Shown: positions 40,446 to 53,545 of the stretch, in pieces
Numbering within the stretch: the stretch's first letter is position 1
Layout of the letters: every line of letters starts with the position of its first letter
From: Amia ocellicauda
Lineage: Eukaryota > Chordata > Actinopteri > Amiiformes > Amiidae
DNA length: 64,000 nucleotides
Reading direction: 5' to 3'
Assembly (NCBI RefSeq): GCF_036373705.1
Contig: NC_089867.1
Span: 16,101,001-16,165,000, forward strand
Translations under genes and position numbers: made by a program
The notes under the pieces: generated by a model
What the model saw: only the letters and a program-made list of their open reading frames with translations
What the model was told of the DNA's origin: nothing
Databases searched by the model: none

Positions 40446-43400
40446 TATTTAAATGTTTAATTGACACACATTAACGTTTTAACAATATGTAAAATGTATT
40501 TCCATCCCTAGGCAATATGAATACTGCTGTACGGTGAGCTTGCTTCTTCCTAAATACACTGGAAACACAGACAGCTATCTTTAGCTACACCTCAGCTGGA
40601 TGTTCTCACCAGAGGACACCTCAACATGGCCAGTAAGACAAAGGGATGTAGATTATCTTAAAAGGATGTGTGTATTGAAAGCCATGTTTGCTTTCCCAAC
40701 TGAACTGTGTCTGCATATCTTTTATGATATCATATAGTGTAATTTGGACTTTGCTGATTTTAAGGAATTCATATCATGTATTTTTGTTATTTCAGAAGTT
40801 GACTGCATCATCTACATACTGATTACCATTACATCAAATTATAAGTCAAATACAATTAGAAGGAGCAGCGTTTAGATACTTGGCACAATGGATTCACAAT
40901 AAGGGGACAGATATTGTTTTGTTAATGATGTAGATTTTGCAATGAAAGTTAAACAAACAAGATGTTAATCTGTAAAACTGTCCACTATGTAACCAAACGA
41001 AGGAATGCTTTTGTTAATAGGAAAAGGGATCCCGGAAGGCACTGGAAGATTATACAGAGGACAGTGCTATGTTTTATTTAAGTAACATAATTTAATAATT
41101 TAAACACATGACAGCAAAGCAAGCAATTCTTACCCAGTTAGTATTTCCAAATTGGTGACTGGCATGTAGTATTTTATTAAACAATTCTTATAAAAAAAGA
41201 ATATAAAACATAATCAAATCATTGCATATATGAAACTTACATATGCACATTTTTTATTTTATTTGAGATATTAAATTAACCCTTTTATTTACAAAAGTCT
41301 GAATACAATAAGAGTTTCTCGAATTAAGACCGACAGGAAGCCCCAGTTCACATTCTGGCTAGGATTAAACAAAGAAAAAAATATCTCATGACACTTGACT
41401 TCGAGCACGCTTTTGGTGAATTGGAGATCTTTACAGAAGCTGCATTCAGATCACTTACCTCTGCGTTTTTCTATTGGTCATGACTGACCTAATTGGAACG
41501 TCAGTGCTGTTAAGCCCTCTGTCAGCCATCCGCCCCAACCCCCATGGCTGTTACAAAAGAGCCAAGCAAAGGTAAGAGTCAGCAAAGAGAGCAACATAAT
41601 CAGGCCTCCTTTGTTGTGTGCAGTAATTCGATGACTGGCTTCATTACATCTACTTCACTTTACCGTGATAGGCATATGGCACTTTATGAATAAATAACTA
41701 ACTCGCAAGATAAACTTGTTGATCAAGTTGCCTAATTCAGATGCTAGTAGCAGTTGGTAAATTGTCATGTTGTCTACTCCTGGTTTATTCACACAACAAT
41801 GATTTGATCCAATACAAAACTAGTTAGATGCAGCTGACAGAGCCCTGGGGCATGTGGTTTGAAAGAGACAGCCTCTCACATTTCTAGTGCATAAAAAGTC
41901 TGTCTATAATAGTCGTCTATTCTATAGAGAAAAGGCATACATAATTTACTGCGTTCCAGATCAGGTTTTCTCGTTATAACATTAGAGTTCTTACAAATGT
42001 GTGGGGGGGCATCTGGCCCATATTACTCATTTGGATTTGTAGTCTTAAATATATAACCAAACCGAATTTCCAGACACACATATAAATATTAAGCTTGGAC
42101 CAGTATTTCTGGGTAGCTTTATATCCCATTTAGAATTGTGAATACCGAATTCAAATCCCTACATAGTTTCCTCTGTTTGAGATGAGGGATCACCCCAGAT
42201 GACAATATAATGGTGTGATCCCCACATTTTAACATTTAACATTAAGTTAAATTACATTTTGACAACTTCAAATTGTAGACTCCCAGATACATCACAACAA
42301 CATTATCTGCAGTGTTGTGACCTCTGTTTAAGCTCTACAGTATTAATGACATAATCAACCATTCTGTTGGCTTGAGTTTGGGGCAGGACAATGAGTCACA
42401 ATGATGCAACAAGTATTCAAATACATTTAAAAGGCAAGCCATATAAGTGTTTACACAAGAGTGTTGATATGGTTATTGTATTGGGGTATATTGGTGTTCA
42501 TTTAATATTGTTTGTTCAATGAGAATTATTTGAACCAACCCTCATATATTCCTGTGACTATCAACACAGTTCATTGACTGATACCCAAGCATTTTGATAA
42601 CCATGTTCTAACATAATACAATCCAATGATATATTACAATTGTAACAGACATGTTCTTATTGTAATCACAGTTAAAGGCACTGAATATGTATATATCTTT
42701 ATTTATATATAATAGCTTTATGTTTTAGATATATATCACAATGTGTCACACTTATTGATTTTTTGTCCAATTCACTGATTTAAGATGTTTCACTTTAAGG
42801 CAATAATATTATTCAGTGATTTAACTATTTGACATTTTGCCCCAGACACTAGGACTGTCATCCCTCTTCACTGTAGGCTAACTGTCACACAATTTCACTA
42901 AAACCTGGTTGACGCTTGTTCTTTCTATCAGAAAAAGAAGATTCTCTTGGCAGCCAGTCTCATCCTTCAATTAGGTGTTGCACACTCTCTAGAAACGGGT
43001 CATAGAAAGATTTCTTCTGCATCTCATTGTTGTACCCTGTGAAAGCCAGCAAGATCATAACTATTTGGTCCAATACAAAATTGAAGAGGTTATTCTTGTA
43101 TTTTTTATTCTCATTCAGGAATCTTTCTGTTACAAGAGTTCATCTTTTCAGTTTACAGTGACTCCATGACTCTTTTGAACAGCTTTGTTATGGTCACTCC
43201 CAGGATTACAGTGATGAAGGAGTACAAAGTATAATGTTCAGTATTCAGCAGTCTTAGAGCTCCGATTGTCTACCACATGGTGAGCGCTCTCACTTTTTCA
43301 ACAGCAACTTTTTTTTCAACTCCCCCCAGTGACTTCATTGACACCAGCCCCTTTCATTCCCATTTGTACCACACCCTATCAGGCTTTGCTGCAAAATGCG

Positions 43401-44264
43401 TCTACCAATCAGGAAACCAACATACCTTAATGTGACAACCCCCTCCCCCGCTGTGCACTCATCATATGGATACAGACACTAAGCTTTTACAATCCACCAC
43501 TATAATGATGTTTAACAATTTGCAGTAGGTTTTAACCCAGGGAATGCTGATTTCATGTCAGTCCTGTTAATGAAAAACTAATATTTTTTATTATGAATTG
43601 TGTTCTAAAGCACATATTAAACTCTTTTCCAGACCTGTATTTTCCATTTTAGAAGCAGTGCTTAAATATGCTTTATTTGGATATGACTGCAGGGGAAAGT
43701 TTAATCCATTACTTTGTTAAATTTAGATAAGACTATTGTAATGGTCACCTTGTTGCATTATTTTCAGTCGTCAGTTGGTGCAAACTCTGCAGTTAACATA
43801 TAAATTAACAAGCACAAAAGACAATTTCACTAGCTTCCTATAATTCAGAAGAAAATACAGAAGCCAACCACTTGCCAGACAGAAGCTATTATATCTCTCT
43901 GATCTCCTTCAATACTTAGGTGTTTTTCTGCTAAAGCTAGTCTAATTCCCTGTATTAAATGCAGCTTTGTTTATGCATTTAAATGATCAAATTCAAACAT
44001 GAGTACTAATAATTAGGCATTTGTCCTGCCTTCATGATTACATTGTAATTCATTTGTTTTCCTGCAGGTGTCTATGTAGCTGCTCCAGTTAAACTAAAAC
44101 AAGGCATAATAAAGAAATCATATAAAGTTCTAATTAATTTGAAAATGTAAACGTAATTATGATGATTTGTGGCTTTTGAATACATTTACTTTAAAGAAAG
44201 ACTGAAGTCTATCAGATGCGATCTGAGGAAAACTGTTTTAAACTATTTCTGATACTGGCAAAGT
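40446..44264. other. gene-poor region between TRIQK and RBM24
   Basis: No gene, RNA gene or clear repeat recognised in this stretch. The largest open frames are short and resemble nothing known. It could hold RBM24 enhancers, but nothing visible here shows it. Confidence 0.4.
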
Positions 44265-44450
44265 TTATTAGGGTAACTTGCAGTTGTTACAGCATATCAC
44301 ATTATGTTTACCCACTTATACAGCTGGAGTTTTACTGCAGAAATCTACATAATCTACAATCTTCAGCAGTGTCCTCTACCTGGGATTGAACCCTCAACAC
44401 TCTTGTTCAGAGTCCAGGGTCCTATACTCTACTCCAATATCTTTATACAT
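44265..44450 (-). mobile_element. V-SINE-like tRNA-derived SINE
   Basis: The minus strand carries a box B (gggttcaatcccaggta), then aggacactgctg, then the V-SINE body words gtaaaactccagctgtataa and gtgggtaa, and a diverged tail. The same family as the element at 34890, in opposite orientation. Confidence 0.65.
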
Positions 44451-45141
44451 TTTACTGAGGGAATAAAAAAGAAAATCTAGGTGATTCATACATGTTTTTA
44501 TATATTTTTTTAAATATGGCTGTTTAAAAATAGAGACAAAAATAAATGTTTAATTTACTAAAATATAATATATATTACTACTTGCAATTAATTATGTTTA
44601 TCTTTTTATGGAATGTATATTTTTGTATATATGGAACTATTAATGACAAACAGCTAATTAAGTGAATGTGTCCTATTATTAAAGCCGACCGGGGAAGAAA
44701 GAAGAAGAAGAAGAAAAAAACTAAAATGTATTAGTATTAATTATGTATTATCTGTGTCGCCTTTAATTCGCGACTTAACACTAACAATGAATTGAATTTG
44801 TGCTTACATCCCCCCACATATGAATTTGTTTGTTTGTTTTCTCTCAACAGAAAAAAACGTTTTCATTAACTTTCTTAGTTCTCTCTAGCTTACATTGGAC
44901 TACACGTTTATATAAGAGTTGCATAGCCTTTATACAGACAGATCATCTATTTTCTGTTGACCTGTCCAGTCTTGTGGATCATTTCTTTGTTTTAAGCAGG
45001 CTATCTTAGATGAGGTCTACACAAGTTGAAAGAAAACTAGTCAATTCCACATAGTATTTATCCAACATAGCAATATCTGTTAACACAGGCAGGCCCACAG
45101 GTTCAACAATGGTAGACTTTAAACAAAGCACGCCGAAAACA

Positions 45142-45184
45142 AATATATATATATATATATATATAGATAGATAGATAGATAGAT
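45142..45184. repeat. (TA)n(GATA)n microsatellite
   Basis: Compound TA then GATA repeat about 430 bases upstream of the RBM24 start codon. Confidence 0.95.
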
Positions 45185-45269
45185 ACACTTGTGAATGAAA
45201 CTCAATGAAACTCAAGCGGACTGACTTTTTCCATGCAGCCCAACACAACTAACAGCATTTCCCATAGGA

Positions 45270-45615
45270 TCACAGGGGCTCCCGTGTCGCCCAACAGCTG
45301 GGGGCCGCGGGGGGCGGGGAGCGGGGCGGACTGGGGTCGAGCCCCTCTCGGGTGTCACGCCGGGTGGGGTTTCCACTGGGTGCTGTGGGCGGGGAGCCCC
45401 TCTCGGGTGTCACACGGCTGGGTGGGGTTTGCAGGAGCGCATTGAGTGGGATGGGGAGAGCCAGGGCAGTTCGGTGCAGAAGAACCAAAGAGAAGCACAG
45501 CGAGCCTCGTCCCGGACGATTGAAAACGCACCTACCTCGAGTGTTTTCCCACTCCCTTTCTTAAAAGCGACACCCCCCTTTACACACACACACATTGCAC
45601 TGGGCTCTTGAGAAG
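45270..45615 (+). promoter_or_regulatory. GC-rich 5' region of RBM24
   Basis: A sharp GC- and CpG-rich block that begins near 45270, runs through the first coding exon and ends near 45950. It probably holds the promoter and 5' UTR. No TATA box was identified. A 55-bp imperfect tandem duplication lies inside it. Confidence 0.55.
45339..45445. repeat. 55-bp GC-rich tandem duplication
   Basis: gagcccctctcgggtgtcac starts at 45339 and again at 45394. Both copies continue into gg(c)tgggtggggttt, so the period is 55 bp. About two copies, imperfect. Confidence 0.85.
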
Positions 45616-48600
45616 ATGCACACGACGCAGAAGGACACCACCTACACCAAGATCTTCGTGGGGGGGCTGCCGTACCACACCACGGACTCCAGCCTGCGCA
45701 AGTACTTCGAGGTGTTCGGCGAGATCGAGGAGGCGGTGGTCATCACGGACCGGCAGACCGGCAAGTCCCGCGGCTACGGATTCGTAAGTGTTTACCGGGT
45801 GTCGCGCTATGACTGCGCCCGCGGGACAGGCCGGCGCCTCCGAGAACTGACCCGGTCCGCGGGGACGGGACGGGACAAACTAGACCTGGACACTTATTTA
45901 AAGTCGCGGTCAAGCTGTCCATCTTCAGAGCATGCCATGACCTGCCGCAATTCCACATAAGCGCTCTCCCTTGTTTATGCGCAGATAACCTTCAGTGAAG
46001 TGTCTTTTGAGCGATTCATTAATGAGGTGCTCTGTGTATTACCTTAAACGGGACAAGAGCTGTTTTTGAGGGCACTGCTGTCTTTCTTGTCAGTAAGTCG
46101 TTTTTTAAAGTGTTTGTGTGTTTCATTCAGTCTGTTGATGGCCACTCCAAGAACCCTGTTCTTTTCTGATCTGCATCTCATATGTATATTACATAGGATT
46201 TAAATGAAATAAAACATGTTGCCATATGATTTATGTAGCTTTAACTTGTGGTGCCTGAAGTGGAAGAAAGTAAAGCAGTGTTCATTGTAACATCTAAACA
46301 AGTACTTTGTTTGGTATGTATTTTCTGTTCAGCCATATAGTAGTAAGTATGTAGGATAATGCTAATGTGCCTGGCAACTGTGAGTGTATATAGGTGTATT
46401 TAAATAGGGTGAAATGAGGACTTGATTTTGCAGTCTGTAGTATTTAATAAATGCTGTGTTGTCTCAGGGAACAGTCTGGTCCATGTCATGTTTTTTGTGT
46501 CTTTTGAGGTCACCATGGCTGACAGAGCTGCAGCTGAAAGGGCTTGCAAGGATCCCAATCCTATCATAGATGGCAGGAAAGCAAATGTAAATCTGGCATA
46601 CTTAGGTGCCAAACCAAGGGTAATGCAACCAGGTGAGAAGATTTGGTTTGTAAAGGACCATTGTTTTTATTTTATTTTTCCTTTTTAAAATTGTTTTTGA
46701 TTATACTTCATAAAATATATTAAATCAAGAGTGTTTTAATGTGTTTATATCAAGGCATTTAAAGGATGTTTCCATTGAAAGTAACCACAAGGAATATCCA
46801 CTGAAAATCCTCCCCTGGCTTTGAGACAAGTTTAAAGTATATCTTCCTCTGGGATGCCAGAGACATTTCACTCTTCTGTAGAGTGTAACAGTTAGGCATA
46901 AAATGTAGCATTTTTTGATTTTGTCGTTGAAGTCAAACTGGAAAACAAAACCGAAAGATGTTTATCTGTCTGCTTCCTCAGAACGCATCATCATGCAAAA
47001 TAAGAATTCATTAGAATTCTACATAGAATTCCAGTAATATTTTGGTAGGAAACATTTGTGCAGAAAACAGAAGAAATAATAAAGTTTAGAGTTAAATATT
47101 TTGTCAATAGATTGACTTAATCTATTGATTCATGGTTACAAATTTGACATAGAATATATCTATGTACATCTGATTAGATGTCATACTCCTGGATAAGACT
47201 TTTTTTCTTTAATACATTTTTTAAATTAGGTACAGTGACTACCATTTGAAAGCAAATATATATTTTTTGTCTTCTCTTTGCAGGTTTTACCTTTGGTGTT
47301 CAACAAATCCACCCTGCATTCATCCAGAGACCGTATGGGTATGATAATCTCTTTCTTTAAGTATGAATGATGCTGTTTATATAGGCCTATAGAAGTATTA
47401 TTGTAATGTATTGTCAACATTGTATTATCAGGATAAACAGTACTTGAATTTTTTTTTTTTTTTTTAATTATCTTGACTTCCTTTTCAGATAAATTCATAA
47501 ATGTTTTCCCCCTTTAATACTGCTTTTTGGTTAACAACACAGAAATGTTATAGTCATGATGTACTTGAGTCAAGTACTGTTTTTTTCTATTAACTTAATC
47601 CTTGACATAATGACCACCAAGTCACAGTAACGTTTTGTAGTACAGAGAGGTGTGATTTTTGTGGAAGTCCACTTGTGTCCCATTCTCAAGCTTGACTCAA
47701 TGTTATCTATTTCTTTCTGATCTGACAGGGTCGTTTACAGTTAAGATAACTGATGTCATGAGAAGGATTTGATGATATGAGGTGGAATAGCTGTGTTCCG
47801 CATTGAGCAGATCTTAAACTGTTACCAGTAGACTCAAACACACACAAACAAGCTAAAATGGTGATTAACGATGCATGTATGTTTTTTTCTTTTAATAGTC
47901 AATAGAGCTGTGTGTGCTTTTTTTACCGTAATGAAGTGGTGTTGATAGCTAAACTGTGTGCTTTCATTTAATTGGAAAAAAAAAAAAAAAAAGCTGTATT
48001 GAGGATTTGTGGGGTTTTCCTTTTTTGTTGAGGAGTGTTGACTTTGCCATGGGGAGCAAAGGGTCTTTGTTTGGTTTTTGCTTTCCTGCTGTAGCCTGTT
48101 TTTGGGGTTTGTTTGTTTGTTTGTTTTTCTGGTTTTTGTTTTAACAAGTTTTGTTGTTGTTGGAGTGAGTGCTGAGTTTGCGTGAATTTTATGACAAAAG
48201 AAAATCAACTCATTGCTTGCATGTTGCCATTTTTTCTCTTTCCATTTTTTCTTTTGTTGTTGGTTTGTTTCTTTATATTAACTACATGCTTCCTCTCCCG
48301 CCTCCTTAGAAGGCAATGCTTTGCTTCTTCTAGGCCTCCCCTTGATTTCTCTGTGCAAAATATCTACTTCAGTCTCCCTCTGTTTTCTCAACCCTATATG
48401 GTAGACTTTGAAGAAGTAACAGTACCAGAGAGTTCATGTAGCTCTGCTGTTTGTCAGGCGGTATTTATGAGTTTAAAAAAAAAAAAAAAAAGTTTAGTCT
48501 TGGCAGCCATGTTTTACCTTGGATAAATACATCCCACTGTTGTGTACTTGGTGTGTGTGTGTGAGGGAGAACGAGAGAGGGTGAAACAACGCAGACTGAT

Positions 48601-51600
48601 TGGTGGTGGTATTCTCCATCAGTTCTGTTCAACTAACAATGTAGGATACTAACAGGGTACCTAGCTACCTAATAGGCTTTCTGTGTATGTATATATATTT
48701 CATAGATTTTTTACAAAAAATATTTGTTACCGTGTTAAAAGGCAGGCAAACCACATAACTCCTCCAAAGTAGTACCCCCCAGAAAGTGCCCTGTTGTACA
48801 GCGTGCTTCAGTACACAGCAAAACACTAAACATACAGCTGTGTGTAACAATGTAGTTTCAGAGCAATTTAGGATGACTGAACCATTTTAAAGGTCGTTAA
48901 ACCAACCACATAAATAAAATAAACCTTGTTTATTTGAAATGTCCAACCTGTAGGATTAATCACCAGCTGGTACGTTTCAGTAAACTACTTCCCTCCTCAC
49001 ATTCATTTGGAAAATTAGATCTGTTCTACGCTGCTAAATAATAGATTAATTAAGGCCGGCAGAAAACAACAGGTGGGCTATAAACTCAGAGGATGAATAT
49101 TTCCTTACACCCCAGAGATTAGTCATGTGGTTGGCAAAACATCTTTATTTAGCTCTGAACTTTAAAGACTACTGAACAGCTTTGAAAATATTTACACTGG
49201 GGTGCACACAGTATCACATGAAAGGTGACTAATAATGAGGTTAAAGCAGTAATTTACACCCCTTTTGTAAGTCTGTATTGATATGGAAAGTTGTAATCTT
49301 ACTTTTGTAACAGTGTAAACCTTATTTGCAGCAAAACTAAATGTATGTTAAAAAACCCATCTATACCACAGTTTTATATATCAACATGTCTCTGCGTACG
49401 ATGGATGCTAAAATTCCACGTTAGTTGCTTTGTTTACGGTTTCGCTAGGTTAGATTTCTTCTGTCAACGAAAACAAATATTCGGTTAGTTTCCTCTCAGT
49501 CTCGAATGTAATATGCTGCACTAGTAAGGCTGTGTTAAACTGCTCAATTGAAAGCCACAGCTGCTTGACAGCACGAGACGCAGACAATGTCTCTGATGTG
49601 CGTATGAGATGAGGGATTTAAAGGCGGCACGGAAGAGGTTAATGGTGGAACAGGAATTCCATTGCATGCAGGCAATATCTTGTGGACGAGAACATATTCC
49701 CTTTGACCTTATACAGCCATCGCAAGTCTTTTTTCAGATGACACAGGAACAAAAATAGCACTGCTTCAGCCCTTGCTGTCAGTCAGTGGGGTGCTAAAGA
49801 ACAGTGCCAGACAGTATGCTTTTAGTTTTCATGCGAGTTGGCCTGACGGATACAATTTCGCACTCTGCCACCTGTTCCCTGTGCCCCAGAGGTTCTGTGT
49901 ATTTTTTTTAAGCACTCAAAAAGAAAAAGGGTGAGGGGGTTGTAAGCTGCACCTGTAGCCATCTATCTTGCGATCATTTTATTTATAATATATCAAGGTA
50001 AAATGCCAAGCTAAGCTGTATTTCTTGTCATTAAAACTGTGCACTTGTTGTCAACAAAAACATATTTACCACAGCTTTCATTACCAAACAAGTTTCTCAA
50101 TGTTCTTCAGCTGGAAACTTTGTCTGGTTTAAAAATAAATAATAAATGAACATATCCAATTACAAATGAGAGACTACAGCGAGGTCTTGACTCTGCTCCC
50201 AAACTGAAAACAAAATTGTGACGCACTTGTTTTTTGTTTTACCTACATCATCTTTTATAGATGTTGAACTCTTTAAAACAAAAACCTGTTGATCAGTCAA
50301 TCTTATAATATTCTTTGACAACCATTTCAGCCATTAGCTTATCTTTTTAAAAAGGCATTGGCCATAACTATGTATACCCATATCTTTATACAGAATTGAA
50401 ATTGCCAGGGCAGTATAAGTAAATTGATTTACTCGGTACATTGAAGCTTGATATCTTTAATTGCTGTGTTGTGCAATTCCCTGGGATTTGTCACTTTTTT
50501 GTTTAGGAATCTCTAACTATTTTTTAACATCTGTCTTTTGTATGTCAGTTAGCAGACATTGAGGGCCTGCAATTTAAACCAAGGTTTGACTGTAACGCTG
50601 CTTATGACCTGTGTACAGTGTATTGTGATGCACAAGTGCTAGGTTTTACTGCTTTGTTGTCAAGTACATTTGTGTATGTCACAGGAGCAACTTTAAACCG
50701 AGTGAAAGCTGCACTGGAGTTTCATATTTATCTATTTTTGATGAGTTGTTCTGCTGTTGATGACACTTGTGGACTTTTTTTTATATTTTTGTGACGCCTG
50801 CATTTTTTTATTTTGTCTTTTTATAATGAGGGTGATCGGGGTTGTGGAGATGTGGTTACATAATGGAGTGCTGAGTCTGCAAACTATATAGGGTTGCCAT
50901 AATAGATTATTTTTACAGGTTGTAGAATTTGTTTCTTAAGACCCTTCCATTTATTTTCTTTGTGCAATTAGAACATGTTTCCCCCATTATTTAAGCAAAA
51001 TAGGGGAATCTAATTTATAACAATGTAAATTATTTATATTTTAAAACCTTAATGGTTAATTATTAATTAAAAAGGTACTGTCCTTGTACACAAATTGAAG
51101 ACAATATTAGGAACATTTCGTTGCGGTAAAGCAACAAACTACTTGGTATGACAGGGCTTTCAGACAATTTGAAGACCACTAAGCTTCAAATTGTCTGAAA
51201 GCCCTGTCATACCAAGTATTTTTGTTTGAAGTCTCTCTTTTCCATTGCTGCTTTTTGACAGTCTGAAAAAGAGAATTGGGCCTGGCAACTCGACATTTTA
51301 AAAGTGCTCTGTACCGGAGGAAATCCTTAAAGAATGTTTAATGCTTAATGTTACCTTGATCTTTGAACATTACATGACAAGATCAAGCCTTCTGTTTGTC
51401 AGATCGTCTGCACTGCAATGATATGCACATCACAATACGCAGTACTCTAAACCACCTTGGTCAAGACCTTATTCAACACCCAGTGTTCTTCACATTAGGA
51501 GTCCATACAGGAGCAAGCAATTGTTTACATTGTAGTCCAGATTGGTTTCATCTCATCTAATTTCCTTCAAATTAAGGAATACAGCTTTCAATGGAAATCG

Positions 51601-53545
51601 TTGTGTAAGTTTTCAGATACAATTGTGTTAATTAATTTGGAGTGATCACTATATTTTTCTAGTGTCACTGAAAGCATAGCACCTTCGAGGTGTGAGGATG
51701 TCATTTGATCACTTCCTGTATGGCAAAAAAGAAAGGAAAGAAACTACGAGCGCACGAGATTGGTCTTCCATGCAGCAATTTGTTTAATAATTATGTTCAG
51801 TGCTGTCCTTGTGTTAACATCTTGCCAACAGCAACAGCTTGTAGGCGTCTGGCGAATCCCTAGTTGCCTTTGTAGAGCTGACCCAATGAACCCTGGCCAC
51901 ATTAAACCCTACTCTGCCAGAATGAGTCCAGTTGCATCCCGCTGCCGGGGGAATTCCCTGTCACAGTCAGCTAGTGGCCTAGTCCAAACTCGAACCCACA
52001 ATGTCTCTGCTATAGAGCACAACCTGTGTTCGCATCAAGCACCTTTACTGGTTGAACCACTTTGTAGCTCAATAAAGGCTTTTACAATCAAAAACACACT
52101 GACAAAAACATTCAATTTTAGTTTTGAAATCTTGATCCTTCTCAGGCTTCCTAAATGAAATGACTCCATCAGCCACACAAATAGGTAAAATGTGGATGTT
52201 GTTCTGAAATGGAAAAGTTGAAATTCAAATTTGAAGTCTTAAGAAACCCGTAAAAAATGTCCAAACTAAAATAAATGCCAAAGTGTTAAACTGTAACCGT
52301 TTTATAGCAAACAGAGATTTAGTAGGGAAAATACTACTGTACCAGTAGGGTTTGGGACCAAATATAATGTAGTGTGTTTGTAGGCAGAAGTTTCATGTTT
52401 GTGAAAGTGTGTTTAGGATGTTGCCAGGTCAGACATACTTTTTCAGGCAGGAATCAAGCAGAATTCAAAGACTTCATTCTTTTAAAATCTGCCAAAAAAG
52501 GGATGGTATGAAGTGGTGCAGGCTATTATTACTATTATGGTAGTTGATAAAACTTGACATTCTGTATACAGTGAAAATAAGATTTATTTTTTTATTTTTT
52601 TACAATAGATCAGACATTAAATGTGAACTGGCATTGGAATTAATGTTGGTTCACAAATAAGGCAGTGTTCAGTTCTCTGGGATAAATTATATGACATTTG
52701 CCCATGGCATCTGAAACAGTGTTTCCTCCCTCATTGTGATTCAATCCAATACCCTTCTCAAATGAGATGCTTCGATAAAGCATTTGTAAATGGCAAGCAA
52801 GTCCTTTCTGAAAATTGTCCAGCTGTCAAAATGGCAGTGACATTTTCACAATGATCTTTCATCCCTCATCTTAGTGGAGCAGCACAGTGCGGCAAACAAA
52901 AGCAACATGAAATGCATGTGATGTGCAAACGGAATTGAACACTCTGCCAAGTTTGCAAACTAAAGTTAATGACCCCATTATATCAACAAATCAAAAATGC
53001 AATTGGAATGAATTAGCAGATCTGTACAGAAACCTTAAAACTGAATATTTACAGACCTCTATTTTGGCAACCCTATGTCTCTAATAACAACTACTTGGTG
53101 TTTTATTTATTTGTTTTTCTTTTTTTACTGAATGTTGTATTTGCCTTTTGTTACGAACGTGTTTTAAAAATGCTGACACCCATTTTTTCTGCCCTGCAGG
53201 ATCCCTGCTCATTATGTCTATCCTCAGGCTTTTGTGCAGCCCAGCGTTGTTATCCCACATGTTCAGCCCGCTGCAGCCGCAGCAGCGGCAGCCACTTCTC
53301 CGTACATCGACTATACTGGTGCCGCCTATGCACAGTATTCTGCCGCTGCCAATGCAGCTGCAGCTGCCTACGAACAGTACCCCTATGCAGCTTCCCCGGC
53401 AGCAACTGGGTACATGACCACGGCTGGGTACGGCTATGCAGTCCAGCAGCCCCTGACAGCTGCGGCTCCCGGTTCGGCCGCCGCTGCCGCCGCTGCCTTT
53501 GGCCAGTACCAGCCACAGCAACTGCAGACCGATCGCATGCAATAA
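45616..53545 (+). CDS. RBM24: RNA-binding protein 24, 230 aa
   Basis: RRM protein that in vertebrates controls splicing, mRNA stability and translation in heart, skeletal muscle and other tissues. Exons 45616-45783, 46509-46632, 47284-47338 and 53200-53545 total 693 nt with matching phases. The start [20 protein letters not shown] equals the mammalian start. One RRM covers about residues 11-88, with RNP2 IFVGGL and RNP1 RGYGFV; the first intron falls between the F and V of RNP1. The C-terminal half is Ala/Tyr/Gln-rich ([16 protein letters not shown]) and ends [14 protein letters not shown]38 is excluded because the alanine runs and VMQPG linker are RBM24-like. Fish carry RBM24 duplicates; I cannot tell which one this is. 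The third intron is 5.9 kb. A longer frame reading through the exon 1 donor is intronic. Confidence 0.97.
51140..51218. repeat. perfect 35-bp inverted repeat, 9-nt loop
   Basis: Arms 51140-51174 and 51184-51218 are exact reverse complements (tacttggtatgacagggctt... paired with ...aagccctgtcataccaagta). It lies in RBM24 intron 3, so the pre-mRNA would form a strong hairpin. It does not resemble the Tc1 hairpins. Confidence 0.95.
51850..52080 (-). mobile_element. possible tRNA-derived SINE
   Basis: On the minus strand there is a box-B-like stretch, gtgggttcgagtttgg, preceded by gtggttcaaccagtaaaggtg. The text has the look of a diverged tRNA-related fish repeat in RBM24 intron 3. The family is not identified. 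Confidence 0.4.

Noticed and set aside
45595-45960. 121-codon frame reading through RBM24 exon 1
   Set aside because: The part after 45783 is intron, beginning at a strong donor (gtaagtg); the protein continues at 46509.
47834-48526. Lys/Thr- and Phe/Leu-rich open frames in RBM24 intron 3
   Set aside because: Products of poly-A/poly-T tracts; low complexity.
53081-53542. 153-codon antisense frame opposite the RBM24 last exon
   Set aside because: A shadow of the Ala/Gln-rich codons on the plus strand.
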